Notes under the pieces: generated by a model
Databases searched by the model: none
Told to the model about the DNA's origin: nothing
What the model saw: only the letters and a program-made list of their open reading frames with translations
Part shown: positions 42,128-52,776 of the stretch, one piece after another
Layout of the letters: every line of letters begins with the position of its first letter
Position numbering within the stretch: the first letter of the stretch is position 1
DNA from: an uncultured Alistipes sp.
GTDB taxonomy: Bacteria > Bacteroidota > Bacteroidia > Bacteroidales > Rikenellaceae
Reading direction: 5' to 3'
DNA: 64,000 bases
NCBI GenBank assembly: GCA_944321185.1
Contig: CALUKH010000006.1
Span: 19,594-83,593 of the forward strand
Position numbers and translations under genes: made by a program

Positions 42128-42442
42128 TCCTCCGGGGCCAATCGGGGCCGGGAGAAAAGAAGGGGGCCGACCGGGGCCGGGAGAAAAATTGACCGGGACA
42201 GGGAGAAAGAAACGATTGACCGGGGCCGGAAGGATGACTGGGCCTGATCGAGAGCCGGGCGAAGGTCCGGGAGACGAAGTAAGTTGACCGGGGCCGGGAG
42301 AAACAGAAACCGGATGGCCGACCGGAGCCGGGAGACAATGAGAGTGCCCGAAGGACGGAGAAGACCGGGGGCCCAGAGAAGGACCGGGGAGAGAAACAAA
42401 CCTGTGAGGAAACAACAAAGCAAAGTAAACCACACACAATAA
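42128..42442 (+). repeat. Purine-rich degenerate repeat array between purK and purL
   Basis: This spacer holds about eight diverged copies of GACCGGGGCCGGGAGAAA, spaced 20-40 nt apart. Clear copies are near 42143, 42166, 42190, 42216, 42286, 42320 and 42366. The sense strand is rich in G and A. Both flanking genes face the same way, and no promoter or terminator is evident. No coding frame on the sense strand is credible. Confidence 0.82.
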
Positions 42443-45400
42443 ATGAACACGACCAACTATCGTATTTTCGTCGAGAAACTGCCGCGCTTCCGGGTGGAGG
42501 CGGAGAGTCTTCGACGCGAGTTGAACACGAATCTCAACCTGTCGCTGCGCGAACTGCGCCTGCTGAACATCTACGACCTGTTCGGCTTCACGCCGGAACT
42601 GCTCGAAAAGAGCCGTTATTCGGTCTTCGGAGAGGTGGTGACCGACCAGGTGAGTGACACGTGCGACCTCGAAGGGTGCAAGTACATCGCCGTGGAGTGC
42701 CTGCCCGGACAGTTCGACCAGCGGGCCGCATCGGCCGTCGACTGCGTGCGGCTGATCGATCCCGAGGCAAAGGTGAATATCCGCTCGGCCAAGTTGCTGC
42801 TCTTCGACCCGAGTGTCACGGAGGAGGAGCTGGCCCGCATCCGCCACTATTACATCAATGCCGTCGAGTCGCGCGAAAAGGACCTTTCGGTATTGAGCGA
42901 CATGGAGCAGGCCGAGGTCAAACCCGTCCAGGTGCTGGAGGGTTTCCGGGAGATGACGGACGATGACCTCGAACCCTACTGCCAGCGGATGGGTCTGGCG
43001 ATGAATGCCGACGACCTGTACGAGGTGGTGAAGTATTTCCGCGCCGAGGGCCGCGATCCCTACGAGACGGAGCTGCGCATCCTGGATACCTACTGGAGCG
43101 ACCACTGCCGCCACACGACCTTCACGACCGAACTGGAGGGCATCACCGTCGAGGAGTCGTTCGCGCGGGAGGAGATCGAGGATTCACTGGCGCTCTACCT
43201 GCGCATCCGCCGCGAGTTGGGGCGTGAGCACAAGAGCCTCTGCCTGATGGACATCGCTACGATCGGGGCACGCTACCTGAAGAAGAAGGGGCTGCTCGAC
43301 GATCTGGAGGTCTCGGAGGAGAACAACGCCTGCTCGATCTACGTCGATGTCGACGTCGACGGCAAGACCGAGAAGTGGCTGCTGCAGTTCAAGAACGAAA
43401 CGCACAACCATCCGACCGAGATCGAACCCTTCGGCGGGGCATCGACCTGCTTGGGCGGCGCGATCCGCGATCCGCTGTCGGGCCGCAGCTACGTCTATCA
43501 GGCGATGCGCGTGACGGGTGCCGGCAACATCTACCTGCCCGTTTCGCAGACGATGGCCGGCAAACTGCCGCAGAGCGTCATTTCGAAGAAGGCCGCCGCC
43601 GGCTATTCGAGCTACGGCAACCAGATCGGTCTGGCTACGACCCACGTGCGGGAGATCTACCATGAGGACTACGTGGCCAAACGTCTGGAGGTTGGAGCCG
43701 TGGTGGGAGCCGTGAAGGCCGAGAATGTGCGTCGCGAACGTCCCGCTCCGGGCGACCGGATCATCATGTTCGGCGGACGGACGGGCCGTGATGGAATCGG
43801 CGGAGCGACGGGCTCGTCGAAGAAGCACAACGCCAAGTCGCTCGAGACGTGCGGCAGCGAGGTACAGAAGGGTAACGCCCCCGAGGAGCGCAAGCTCGAA
43901 CGGCTGTTCCGCCGTCCGGAGGTGACGCGGCTGATCAAGAAATCGAACGACTTCGGTGCGGGCGGTGTCAGCGTGGCGATCGGCGAGCTGGCCGACGGCC
44001 TGGACATCTATCTGGACCGGGTGAAGACGAAATACAGCGGTCTGAACTCCACGGAGCTGGCCATCAGCGAGTCGCAGGAGCGCATGTCGGTGGTCGTCGA
44101 GGCGAAGGACATGGAGGAGTTCATGGGCTACTGCCGCGAGGAGAATATCGAGGCGGTGCACGTGGCCGACGTGACCGACACGGGCCGCATGCGGATGTTC
44201 AACGGCGAACGGAAGGTCGTCGACCTGAGCCGCGAATTCATCGACAGTGCCGGTGCAAAACACTACGCCGAGGCGAAGGTCGGTGCCGTCGAGAACCGCA
44301 ACCCCTTCGAGCGGAAGATCGAGGGGACGACCGTAGCCGAACGCTTCGAAAACAATCTGAAAGACAACAACGTCGTCTCGCAGCGGGGTCTGATCGAGAT
44401 GTTCGACTCGACGATCGGCCGCTCGACGGTGCTGATGCCCTTCGGCGGACGCACGCAGCGCAGCGAGACGCAGGTCTCGGTGCAGAAGCTTCCGACCGAC
44501 GGATATACCGATACGGCCAGTGTGATGGCCTTCGGCTACAACCCCTTCGTGGCCAAGTGGAGCCCCTATCACGGAGCGGCTTACGCCGTGGTGGAGGCTG
44601 CGGCAAAGGTGGTGGCCGCCGGCGGCCGCTACGAACGGATGCGCTACTCGTATCAGGAGTATTTCGAGCGCATGACCAAGGATGGCGAATCGTGGGGCAA
44701 ACCGCTCGGTGCGCTGCTCGGCGCGCTGCGGATGCAGGTCGAACTGGGTCTGCCGTCGATCGGCGGCAAGGACTCGATGTCGGGTACGTTCCAGCATATC
44801 AACGTGCCGCCGATGCTGATGGCCTTTGGCATCACGACGGTCTCGGCACGGACTGTGATCTCGACCGACCTGAAGGGGGCCGGACACCGGCTCTATCTGG
44901 TGCGTCACACGCCGCGTGAGAACTGGATGCCCGATACGGCGCAGCTGAAGCGCAACTTTGCCTTCGTGAGCGACCGGATTGCCGAGGGCAAGATCCTCTC
45001 GGCATGGTCGGTGGGCTTCGGCGGCGTGGCCGAAGGTCTGGCGAAGATGGCCTTCGGAAACGGAATCGGCGTCGAGGTCCGCATGGAGGAGCCGAAACTC
45101 TACGACTACGCCTACGGTTCGATTCTGGTCGAGTGCGAGGGGACGCTGGAGTATCCCGAGGCCGAACTGGTGGGCTTCACCGTAGCCGACGAAGCGGTGA
45201 CGGTCGACGGCGTGCGCATGCCGCTCGAGGAGCTCTACCGCGCCAATACGGAGAAGTTCGCTGCGGTCTATCCCGACAAGGGTCACAATACGGGCGGCGT
45301 GATGACGTCGGAACCGGCCGAACGCCGCTTCAGCTATCCGGGCGAGGCGGTCGAGCATCCGCGGGTCTTCATTCCGGTCTTCCCCGGCACGAACTGCGAC

Positions 45401-46156
45401 TACGATACGGCCAAGGCCTTCCGGCGTGCCGGAGCCGAGGTGGAGATGGGTGTGCTGTGCAACATTGCGGGCGACGACATCCTGCGATCGATCGCGCGGA
45501 TGAAGGAGCAGATCCGCCGGGCCCACATCTTCGTGCTGAGCGGCGGCTTCTCGTCGGGTGACGAACCGGACGGCAGCGCCAAGTTCATTGTCAACGTGTT
45601 GAACAACCGGGATATCATGACGGAGATCCATGCGCTGCTGGATCGCGGCGGCCTGATTCTGGGCATCTGCAACGGCTTCCAGGCGCTGGTGAAGTCGGGC
45701 CTGCTGCCCTACGGACGGCTGGGAATGGTGACCAAGGAGTCGCCGACGCTGTTCCGCAACGACATCAACCGCCACATCTCGCAGATCGTCACGACACGCG
45801 TGGCCTCGACCAACTCGCCGTGGCTGTCGTCGTTCCACGTCGGGGATCTGCACTCGATCGCCGTCAGCCACGGCGAAGGCAAGTTCGTCGTCAGCGAACA
45901 GCTGGCCCGCGAACTGTTCGACGCCGGGCAGGTGGCCTTCCAGTATGCCGATGCCGAAGGACACCCGACGGCCGAGGCGCCGTTCAACCCCAACGGCTCG
46001 TCGTATGCCATCGAGGGTCTCGTCTCGAAGGACGGTCAGATCCTCGGCAAGATGGGCCACACGGAGCGCTACGAGGAGAACCTCTACAAGAACATTGCCG
46101 GCAACAAGCGGCAGTCGCTCTTCGAGAATGCCGTAGCCTATTTTCGTAAAAAATAA
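42443..46156 (+). CDS. purL: Phosphoribosylformylglycinamidine synthase PurL (large single-chain form)
   Basis: This 1237-residue enzyme makes FGAM from FGAR, ATP and glutamine. It has an N-terminal PurS-like region, two AIRS-like ATP-binding halves ([28 protein letters not shown]) and a C-terminal glutamine amidotransferase with nucleophile Cys1076 in GICNGFQ and the [13 protein letters not shown] end motif. Length is a little short of E. coli PurL (1295). The start is the ATG at 42443 after the repeat spacer. Confidence 0.98.
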   Translation: MNTTNYRIFVEKLPRFRVEAESLRRELNTNLNLSLRELRLLNIYDLFGFTPELLEKSRYSVFGEVVTDQVSDTCDLEGCKYIAVECLPGQFDQRAASAVDCVRLIDPEAKVNIRSAKLLLFDPSVTEEELARIRHYYINAVESREKDLSVLSDMEQAEVKPVQVLEGFREMTDDDLEPYCQRMGLAMNADDLYEVVKYFRAEGRDPYETELRILDTYWSDHCRHTTFTTELEGITVEESFAREEIEDSLALYLRIRRELGREHKSLCLMDIATIGARYLKKKGLLDDLEVSEENNACSIYVDVDVDGKTEKWLLQFKNETHNHPTEIEPFGGASTCLGGAIRDPLSGRSYVYQAMRVTGAGNIYLPVSQTMAGKLPQSVISKKAAAGYSSYGNQIGLATTHVREIYHEDYVAKRLEVGAVVGAVKAENVRRERPAPGDRIIMFGGRTGRDGIGGATGSSKKHNAKSLETCGSEVQKGNAPEERKLERLFRRPEVTRLIKKSNDFGAGGVSVAIGELADGLDIYLDRVKTKYSGLNSTELAISESQERMSVVVEAKDMEEFMGYCREENIEAVHVADVTDTGRMRMFNGERKVVDLSREFIDSAGAKHYAEAKVGAVENRNPFERKIEGTTVAERFENNLKDNNVVSQRGLIEMFDSTIGRSTVLMPFGGRTQRSETQVSVQKLPTDGYTDTASVMAFGYNPFVAKWSPYHGAAYAVVEAAAKVVAAGGRYERMRYSYQEYFERMTKDGESWGKPLGALLGALRMQVELGLPSIGGKDSMSGTFQHINVPPMLMAFGITTVSARTVISTDLKGAGHRLYLVRHTPRENWMPDTAQLKRNFAFVSDRIAEGKILSAWSVGFGGVAEGLAKMAFGNGIGVEVRMEEPKLYDYAYGSILVECEGTLEYPEAELVGFTVADEAVTVDGVRMPLEELYRANTEKFAAVYPDKGHNTGGVMTSEPAERRFSYPGEAVEHPRVFIPVFPGTNCDYDTAKAFRRAGAEVEMGVLCNIAGDDILRSIARMKEQIRRAHIFVLSGGFSSGDEPDGSAKFIVNVLNNRDIMTEIHALLDRGGLILGICNGFQALVKSGLLPYGRLGMVTKESPTLFRNDINRHISQIVTTRVASTNSPWLSSFHVGDLHSIAVSHGEGKFVVSEQLARELFDAGQVAFQYADAEGHPTAEAPFNPNGSSYAIEGLVSKDGQILGKMGHTERYEENLYKNIAGNKRQSLFENAVAYFRKK

Positions 46157-46185
46157 AAAGAAGACAAGCATAACCGCCAGAATCG

Positions 46186-46902
46186 ATGAAACAGCTCGAA
46201 ATGCTCTACGAGGGCAAGGCCAAACAGATATTTCGCACGGATGATCCCGAGAAGATCATCATCCACTACAAGGATACCGCCACGGCATTCAACAACATCA
46301 AGAAGGCAACGATCGAGAAGAAGGGCGTGTTGAACAATGCCATCTCGTCGATCATCTACCGCGAATTGGAAAAGGCCGGGGTGAAAACCCACTTCATCGA
46401 GCAGCTCAACGACCGTGACCAGCTGTGCCGCCGGGTTTCGATCATCCCGCTGGAGGTGATCGTGCGCAACGTCATCGCCGGCTCGATGGCCCACCGGCTG
46501 GGCCTCGAGGAGGGTATCGAACCCCGGAATACGATCTACGACCTCTGCTACAAGCGCGAGGAGTTGGGCGATCCGCTCATCAACGACCACCATGCCGTGG
46601 CACTGGGTCTGGTGAGCTACGAGGAGCTGACGCAGATCTATCGCATGACGGCCCGCATCAACGAGGTCCTCAAGGCCCTGTTCGCGCGGATCAACATCCG
46701 GCTGGTGGATTTCAAGATCGAATTCGGACGTACGTCGGACGGTGAGATCGTGCTGGCCGACGAGATCTCGCCCGATACGAGCCGCCTGTGGGACATGACC
46801 ACCCACGAACGACTCGACAAGGACCGTTTCCGCCGCGATCTGGGCCGCGTGCGCGAGTCGTATGAGGAGATTCTGAAGCGTTTGCAAAAAATTACCGAAT
46901 AA
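46186..46902 (+). CDS. purC: SAICAR synthase PurC
   Basis: This 238-residue enzyme joins CAIR and aspartate. [18 protein letters not shown] at the start, [15 protein letters not shown] in the middle and [14 protein letters not shown] near the end are diagnostic. Length fits bacterial PurC. It is 29 nt after purL and 3 nt before purF. Confidence 0.98.
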   Translation: MKQLEMLYEGKAKQIFRTDDPEKIIIHYKDTATAFNNIKKATIEKKGVLNNAISSIIYRELEKAGVKTHFIEQLNDRDQLCRRVSIIPLEVIVRNVIAGSMAHRLGLEEGIEPRNTIYDLCYKREELGDPLINDHHAVALGLVSYEELTQIYRMTARINEVLKALFARINIRLVDFKIEFGRTSDGEIVLADEISPDTSRLWDMTTHERLDKDRFRRDLGRVRESYEEILKRLQKITE

Positions 46903-46905
46903 GAA

Positions 46906-48321
46906 ATGGAGGAGATGATTCGAGATCGCGAGTTGCACGAGGAGTGCGGTGTGTTCGGCATCTACGGAGTGCCGGAGGCCGCCTCGCTCACCTATTACGG
47001 ACTGCATGCCCTGCAACATCGCGGACAGGAGGGTGCCGGTATCGTCTCGGTGGATGACAAGGGACAGTTCCGCCGCATCAAGGGGTGCGGACTGGTGACC
47101 GAGGTCTTCAACGAGGAGAAACTCGCAACGCTCAAGGGGGCAATGGCCATCGGCCACGTGCGTTACACGACGACCGGAGGCGGCGGTCTGGAGAATATCC
47201 AGCCGTTCCTCTTCCGCCACAATACGGGCGATTTCGCCATGGCCCACAACGGCAACATCGTCAATTCGGAGTTGCTGCGCACCTATCTGGAAAATCGGGG
47301 CAGCCTGTTCCAGTCGACCTCCGACAGCGAGATCCTGGCCCACCTGATCAAGAAGGAGACGCGTTATCACGACCGTCCGCGCATCTATTCGATCATCGAT
47401 GCGCTGAACATGCTCGAAGGGGCCTTCGCCTTCCTGATCATGACGGCCAACCGCATCTACGCCTGCCGCGACAAGTACGGACTGCGTCCGCTGTCGATCG
47501 GACGGCTGGGCGACGGCTGGGTCGTTTCGAGCGAGACGTGTGCGCTGGATGTGCTGGGTGCGGAGTTCGTGCGCGACGTGGAGCCGGGCGAGATCGTCAC
47601 CATCGATCAGAAGGGGCTGCGCAGCAGCGACTACTCGAAGTACAAGCGTCACGAGATGTGCTCGATGGAGTATATCTATTTCGCGCGTCCGGACAGCGAC
47701 ATCGAGGGTTGCAACGTCCACGCCTATCGCAAGGAGTCGGGACGGCTGCTCTATCGGGAGGCTCCGGCCGAGGCCGATATCGTGGTCGGCGTTCCGGATT
47801 CGAGCCTCAGCGCCGCGATGGGTTATGCCGAAGCGAGCGGTCTGCCCTACGAAATGGGTCTGATCAAGAACAAATACATCGGCCGCACGTTCATCCAGCC
47901 GACGCAGGAGCTGCGCGAAAAGGGCGTGCGGATGAAACTGTCGGCCGTGCGGTCGATCGTGCGGGGCAAGCGCGTGGTGCTGGTCGACGACTCGATCGTG
48001 CGCGGCACGACCTCGCGGCGCATCGTGGCGATGCTCAAGGAGGCCGGAGCGCTGGAGGTGCACGTGCGTATTGCCAGCCCTCCGATGATCGGACCGTGCT
48101 TCTACGGCGTCGACACGTCGACCTACGACGAGCTGATCTCGGCACGCAAGGATGTCGAAGGGGTTCGTCGCGAGATCGGGGCCGATTCGCTGGCCTTCCT
48201 CTCGCCCGAGTCGCTCTACAAGGCCGGCAACCGCAAGGAACTCTGCATGGCCTGCTTTACGGGGCGTTACCCCACGGCGCTGTACCAGTCGATGGAGGAT
48301 GCCAACAAGGACAACAAATAA
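46906..48321 (+). CDS. purF: Amidophosphoribosyltransferase PurF
   Basis: This 471-residue enzyme catalyses the first committed purine step. It begins with a 13-residue propeptide (MEEMIRDRELHEE) before the catalytic cysteine 14 of CGVFGIYG, as in the processed PurF type of Bacillus. The PRPP loop is VVLVDDSIVRGTTS. Cysteines at the C-terminus (ELCMACFTG) may serve with others as 4Fe-4S ligands. It is a usual target of purine-nucleotide feedback. Confidence 0.97.
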   Translation: MEEMIRDRELHEECGVFGIYGVPEAASLTYYGLHALQHRGQEGAGIVSVDDKGQFRRIKGCGLVTEVFNEEKLATLKGAMAIGHVRYTTTGGGGLENIQPFLFRHNTGDFAMAHNGNIVNSELLRTYLENRGSLFQSTSDSEILAHLIKKETRYHDRPRIYSIIDALNMLEGAFAFLIMTANRIYACRDKYGLRPLSIGRLGDGWVVSSETCALDVLGAEFVRDVEPGEIVTIDQKGLRSSDYSKYKRHEMCSMEYIYFARPDSDIEGCNVHAYRKESGRLLYREAPAEADIVVGVPDSSLSAAMGYAEASGLPYEMGLIKNKYIGRTFIQPTQELREKGVRMKLSAVRSIVRGKRVVLVDDSIVRGTTSRRIVAMLKEAGALEVHVRIASPPMIGPCFYGVDTSTYDELISARKDVEGVRREIGADSLAFLSPESLYKAGNRKELCMACFTGRYPTALYQSMEDANKDNK

Positions 48322-48348
48322 GTAAAACCCATAAAACCATAAACTACG

Positions 48349-49374
48349 ATGGCTCAAAGTTATGAAAAGGCCGGTGTGAATCTCGAGGCCGGTTACGAAG
48401 TGGTGCGACGCATCAAGAAACACGTGGCATCGACGGCCCGCACGGGTGTGATGGGCAATATCGGCGCCTTTGGCGGCATGTTCGACCTGGCGGCGCTGCA
48501 CGTTCAGGAGCCGGTGCTGGTGAGCGGTACGGACGGCGTGGGCACGAAGCTCAAGCTGGCCTTCCAGATGGACAAACACGATACGATCGGCATCGATGCC
48601 GTGGCGATGTGCGTCAACGACGTGCTGGCCCAGGGCGCCGAGCCGCTGCTGTTCCTCGACTACGTGGCCGTGGGTCACAACGAACCCCAGAAGATCGAGG
48701 CCATCGTGGCTGGTGTGGCCGACGGCTGCCGTCAGGCGGGCTGTGCGCTGGTGGGCGGCGAGACGGCCGAGATGCCGGGCATGTATGCCGACGGCGAATA
48801 CGATATCGCCGGCTTCACGGTGGGCGTGGTCGAGAAGTCGAAACTGATCGACGGCTCGAAGGTCCGCACGGGCGACGTGCTGGTGGGTGTGGCCTCGAGC
48901 GGAGTCCACTCGAACGGCTTCAGTCTGGTGCGCAAGATCCTGGCGGACAACTACCTGGATCTGCACAAATGCTACCCCGAACTGTCGAACAAACTGCTGG
49001 GCGAGGTGCTGCTCACGCCGACGAAGATCTATGTCAAGCAGGTTCTGGAGGTGATCCATCAGTGCGACGTCCACGGAATCAGCCACATCACGGGCGGCGG
49101 TTTCGACGAGAACATCCCGCGCATCCTGCACGAAGGCCAGGGTCTGGAGATCGACGAGGGCACGTGGGAGATTCTGCCGGTGTTCCGCTTCCTGGAGAAG
49201 TACGGAAAGGTGGCTCACCGCGAGATGTTCAACATCTTCAACATGGGTATCGGCATGGTCATCGCACTGGATCGCTCGGAGGCGCAGAAGGCCATCGACA
49301 TCCTCACCGAGCAGGGCGAACGGGCTTCGGTCATCGGTCGGGTCACCGACTCGGGCAAGGTCGTCATCCGTTAG
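48349..49374 (+). CDS. purM: AIR synthase PurM
   Basis: This 341-residue enzyme closes the imidazole ring of FGAM. Typical motifs are [44 protein letters not shown] and [13 protein letters not shown]. Length is standard (about 340). It is 4 nt before purN. Confidence 0.98.
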   Translation: MAQSYEKAGVNLEAGYEVVRRIKKHVASTARTGVMGNIGAFGGMFDLAALHVQEPVLVSGTDGVGTKLKLAFQMDKHDTIGIDAVAMCVNDVLAQGAEPLLFLDYVAVGHNEPQKIEAIVAGVADGCRQAGCALVGGETAEMPGMYADGEYDIAGFTVGVVEKSKLIDGSKVRTGDVLVGVASSGVHSNGFSLVRKILADNYLDLHKCYPELSNKLLGEVLLTPTKIYVKQVLEVIHQCDVHGISHITGGGFDENIPRILHEGQGLEIDEGTWEILPVFRFLEKYGKVAHREMFNIFNMGIGMVIALDRSEAQKAIDILTEQGERASVIGRVTDSGKVVIR

Positions 49375-49378
49375 GGCC

Positions 49379-49951
49379 ATGCATCGTCTTGCAGTCTTTG
49401 CCAGCGGCAACGGAACGAATTTCGAGGCCATTGTGACGGCCTGCGAGCGGGGCGAACTGCCCGCCGAGGTGGTGCTGATGGTCTGCGACAAGCCCGGAGC
49501 ACGGGTGGTCGAACGTGCCGCACGACATGGCGTGGAGGCGTTCGTCTTCGCGCCGAAGCAGTACGCCTCGAAGGCCGACTACGAACGCGAGATCGTCGCA
49601 CGGCTGGATGCCGCCGGGGTCGAACTGGTCTGTCTGGCCGGTTACATGCGCATCGTGGGCGACGTACTGCTGGGGGCCTATGCCGGGCGGATCATCAACA
49701 TCCACCCGTCGCTGCTGCCCTCGTTCCGCGGGGCGCACGCTATCGAACAGGCGCTCGAGTACGGCGTGAAGGTCTACGGCGTGACGATCCACTACGTCGA
49801 CGCCGAACTCGACGGCGGACGCATCATCGCCCAGCGGGCCTTCCCCTACGAGGGGCACGATATCGAGGAGCTGGAGCCGATGATCCATGCGGTGGAGTAT
49901 CCGCTTTATATCGAAACGATTGGAAAATTATTGAACGCAAAAAAAGAATAG
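49379..49951 (+). CDS. purN: Phosphoribosylglycinamide formyltransferase PurN
   Basis: This 190-residue enzyme formylates GAR with 10-formyl-THF. The N-terminus is LAVFASGNGTNFEAIV. The catalytic Asn-His-Asp set is in NIHPSLLPSFRGAHA and YVDAELDGGRII. Dependence on 10-formyl-THF links it to folD at the end of the operon. No purT was seen. Confidence 0.98.
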   Translation: MHRLAVFASGNGTNFEAIVTACERGELPAEVVLMVCDKPGARVVERAARHGVEAFVFAPKQYASKADYEREIVARLDAAGVELVCLAGYMRIVGDVLLGAYAGRIINIHPSLLPSFRGAHAIEQALEYGVKVYGVTIHYVDAELDGGRIIAQRAFPYEGHDIEELEPMIHAVEYPLYIETIGKLLNAKKE

Positions 49952-49955
49952 GAAT

Positions 49956-51485
49956 ATGCGAGCATTGATCAGTGTAAGTGACAAGACGGGTGTGGTGGAG
50001 TTCGCCAAGGGGCTCCGCGCACTCGGTTGGGAGGTGATCGCCACGGGCGGCACGATGAAGCTGCTGCGCGAAAGCGGCGTGGAGGTTATCAACATCAGCG
50101 ACGTGACGGGTTTCCCGGAGATCTGCGACGGTCGCGTGAAGACGCTTCACCCGAAGGTGCACGGCGGACTGCTGGCCCGCCGCGACAACCCCGAGCACCT
50201 GAAGGCGCTGAAGGAGAACGGTATCGAATTCATCGATCTGGTCTGCGTGAACCTCTACCCGTTCCGCCAGACGATCTCGAAACCCGACGTACGGATGGAG
50301 GATGCCATCGAGAATATCGACATCGGCGGACCGTCGATGCTGCGTTCGGCCGCCAAGAACTGGGCCGACGTGACGGTGGTGTGCAATCCGGCGGACTATG
50401 AGCAGATCCTTGCAGAGATCAAGGCCGGCGGCAATACGGAGAAGGCGACGCGTCTGAAACTCTCGGCCAAGGCCTATACCCACACGGCCGAGTACGACGC
50501 CATGATCGCCACCTACATGCGCAAGCAGGCCGGTCTGAACGAGAAACTCTTCCTGGAGTTTGATCTGGTGCAGTCGCTGCGCTACGGCGAGAACCCGCAC
50601 CAGGGGGCGAAGTTCTACCGCGAGGAGCATGAGGTGCCCTATTCGCTGGCCTTCGCCCGTCAGTTGCACGGCAAGGAGCTGTCGTACAACAACATCCAGG
50701 ATGCCAATGCCGCACTGTGCATCGTGCGCGAGTTCGACCGTCCGTTCTGCGTGGGTCTGAAGCACATGAACCCCTGCGGTGCGGCCGTGGGCAAGGATGT
50801 GGTCGAGGCCTGGACGAAGGCCTATGAGGCCGACAAGGTGTCGATCTTCGGCGGTATCGTCGCCACGAACTGCACCGTAACGCGCGAAGTGGCCGAACTG
50901 ATGAAGCCCATCTTCCTGGAGATCATCATGGCGCCGAAATTCGACGAGGGAGCTCTCGAGGTGCTCTGCACGAAGAAGAACCTGCGTCTGCTGGAGGTCA
51001 ACATGGAGAAGGGAGCCGTGGATCAGAAACAGTACGTGAGCGTCAACGGCGGTCTGCTGGTGCAGGATCTCGACGTGGCGACCAAACCGGTGACGGCCGA
51101 CATGTGCGTGACGAAGGTCAAACCGGCTCCGGAGCAGATGGACGACCTGAACTTCGGCTGGCACATTGTCAAGCACGTGAAGTCGAACGCCATCGTGGCC
51201 GTGAAGGATGGCCGCACGCTGGGCGTGGGCGCCGGTCAGATGAACCGCATCGGCTCGGCCGAACTGGCTCTGAAGCAGGCCCGTGCCGCCGGTGTGACGG
51301 AGGGTATCGTGCTGGCTTCGGACGGCTTCTTCCCGTTCGACGACTGCGTGACGATGGCGGCCGAATATGGCGTGACGGCCATCGTGCAGCCGGGCGGATC
51401 GGTGCGTGACGGCGAATCGATCAGCAAGGCCGACGAGAAGGGGATCGCCATGGTCTTCACCGGCGAACGCCACTTCAAACACTGA
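49956..51485 (+). CDS. purH: Bifunctional AICAR transformylase/IMP cyclohydrolase PurH
   Basis: This 509-residue enzyme carries out the last two steps to IMP. The N-terminal cyclohydrolase part begins RALISVSDKTGVVEFAKGL with TGGTMKLL, and the transformylase part has LRYGENPHQGA, KHMNPCGAAVG and the end MVFTGERHFKH. It is 4 nt after purN. Confidence 0.98.
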   Translation: MRALISVSDKTGVVEFAKGLRALGWEVIATGGTMKLLRESGVEVINISDVTGFPEICDGRVKTLHPKVHGGLLARRDNPEHLKALKENGIEFIDLVCVNLYPFRQTISKPDVRMEDAIENIDIGGPSMLRSAAKNWADVTVVCNPADYEQILAEIKAGGNTEKATRLKLSAKAYTHTAEYDAMIATYMRKQAGLNEKLFLEFDLVQSLRYGENPHQGAKFYREEHEVPYSLAFARQLHGKELSYNNIQDANAALCIVREFDRPFCVGLKHMNPCGAAVGKDVVEAWTKAYEADKVSIFGGIVATNCTVTREVAELMKPIFLEIIMAPKFDEGALEVLCTKKNLRLLEVNMEKGAVDQKQYVSVNGGLLVQDLDVATKPVTADMCVTKVKPAPEQMDDLNFGWHIVKHVKSNAIVAVKDGRTLGVGAGQMNRIGSAELALKQARAAGVTEGIVLASDGFFPFDDCVTMAAEYGVTAIVQPGGSVRDGESISKADEKGIAMVFTGERHFKH

Positions 51486-51511
51486 TATTTACGGACCCGA
51501 AAAACGAAACG

Positions 51512-52762
51512 ATGATGAATGTGCTGGTGATCGGCGGCGGAGGCCGCGAACATGCCATTGTCGATGCGCTGTCGCGCTCGGCGAAGGTCGGAAAGATCTA
51601 CTGCGCACCGGGCAATGCGGGCATCGCCCGTCAGGCCGAGTGCGTGGCCATCCGGGAGACCGCGGTGGAGGAGTTGCGCGATTTCGCCCGCGAAAAGGGG
51701 ATCGGTCTGACGGTCGTGGGACCGGAGGTGGCCCTGGCGGCGGGTATCGTCGACTGCTTCCGCGAGGCGGGGCTGCGGATCTTCGGCCCGACGAAGGCGG
51801 CGGCGCGCATCGAATCCTCGAAGGAGTTCGCCAAGGAGCTGATGGCCCGATACGGCATTCCGACGGCCGGGTTCCGCGCCTTCACGGAGTATGCGGCGGC
51901 GCGTGACTACGTGGCCGGACGTCCGTTCCCGGCGGTGCTGAAGTACGACGGACTGGCCGCCGGCAAGGGTGTTGTCATCGCCCAGTCGATGGAGGAGGCC
52001 GATGCCGCCCTGAAGGAGATGCTGCTCGACGACAAGTTCGGCGAGGGCAAGGTCGTCATCGAGGATTACCTCGAGGGACCGGAGTTCTCGTTCATGTGCT
52101 TCGTTTCGGGGCACCGTGTTTGGCCGATGGTGCTGGCCCAGGACCACAAGCGCGCCTTCGACGGCGACAAGGGTCCCAATACGGGCGGCATGGGTGCCTA
52201 CTCGCCGCTGCCGTTCATCACGCCGGAGGACGAACGCTTCGCGCTGGAGCGGATCATGCAGCCGGTGGCTGATGCGATGGTTGCCGAGGGGTGCCCGTTC
52301 GAGGGGGTTCTGTACGGCGGTCTGATGAAGACGGCCCAGGGCATCAAGGTCATCGAGTTCAACGCCCGCTTCGGCGATCCCGAAACGGAGGTGGTGCTGC
52401 CGCGCCTGAAGAGCGATATCGTCGATATCTTCTGCGCCGTGGCCGAGGGACTCGATACGCAGTTGGAGTGGCACGACTTCGCCACGCTGGGCATCGTGCT
52501 GGCCTCGAAGGGCTATCCCGGAAGCTACGAGAAGGGCCACGAAATCAAGGGCCTGGACCGGGTTGAAGGGACGGTTTACCACATGGGCACGAAGGCCGAC
52601 GGCGGGCGGATCCTCACCAACGGCGGACGGGTGCTGTTCGTTGTGGGCCGCGGAGCCACGCTGGCCGAGGCCCGCGAGGCGGCACTGCGCGACGTGAACC
52701 GCATCGAGTGCGACAACCTCTTCCACCGGACCGACATCGGACATCGGGCATTTGAAAAATAG
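51512..52762 (+). CDS. purD: Phosphoribosylamine-glycine ligase PurD
   Basis: This 416-residue ATP-grasp enzyme makes GAR from phosphoribosylamine and glycine. The N-terminus VLVIGGGGREHAIV, VGPEVALAAGIVD, the AAGKGV loop in KYDGLAAGKGVVIA, and FNARFGDPETE are diagnostic. Two ATG codons stand together at 51512 and 51515. Confidence 0.98.
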   Translation: MMNVLVIGGGGREHAIVDALSRSAKVGKIYCAPGNAGIARQAECVAIRETAVEELRDFAREKGIGLTVVGPEVALAAGIVDCFREAGLRIFGPTKAAARIESSKEFAKELMARYGIPTAGFRAFTEYAAARDYVAGRPFPAVLKYDGLAAGKGVVIAQSMEEADAALKEMLLDDKFGEGKVVIEDYLEGPEFSFMCFVSGHRVWPMVLAQDHKRAFDGDKGPNTGGMGAYSPLPFITPEDERFALERIMQPVADAMVAEGCPFEGVLYGGLMKTAQGIKVIEFNARFGDPETEVVLPRLKSDIVDIFCAVAEGLDTQLEWHDFATLGIVLASKGYPGSYEKGHEIKGLDRVEGTVYHMGTKADGGRILTNGGRVLFVVGRGATLAEAREAALRDVNRIECDNLFHRTDIGHRAFEK

Positions 52763-52776
52763 AATCTGCACAACAT

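Noticed and set aside
42128-42442. CRISPR-like repeat array between purK and purL
   Set aside because: The units are not identical, spacing is irregular, there are no unique spacers of constant length and no cas genes.
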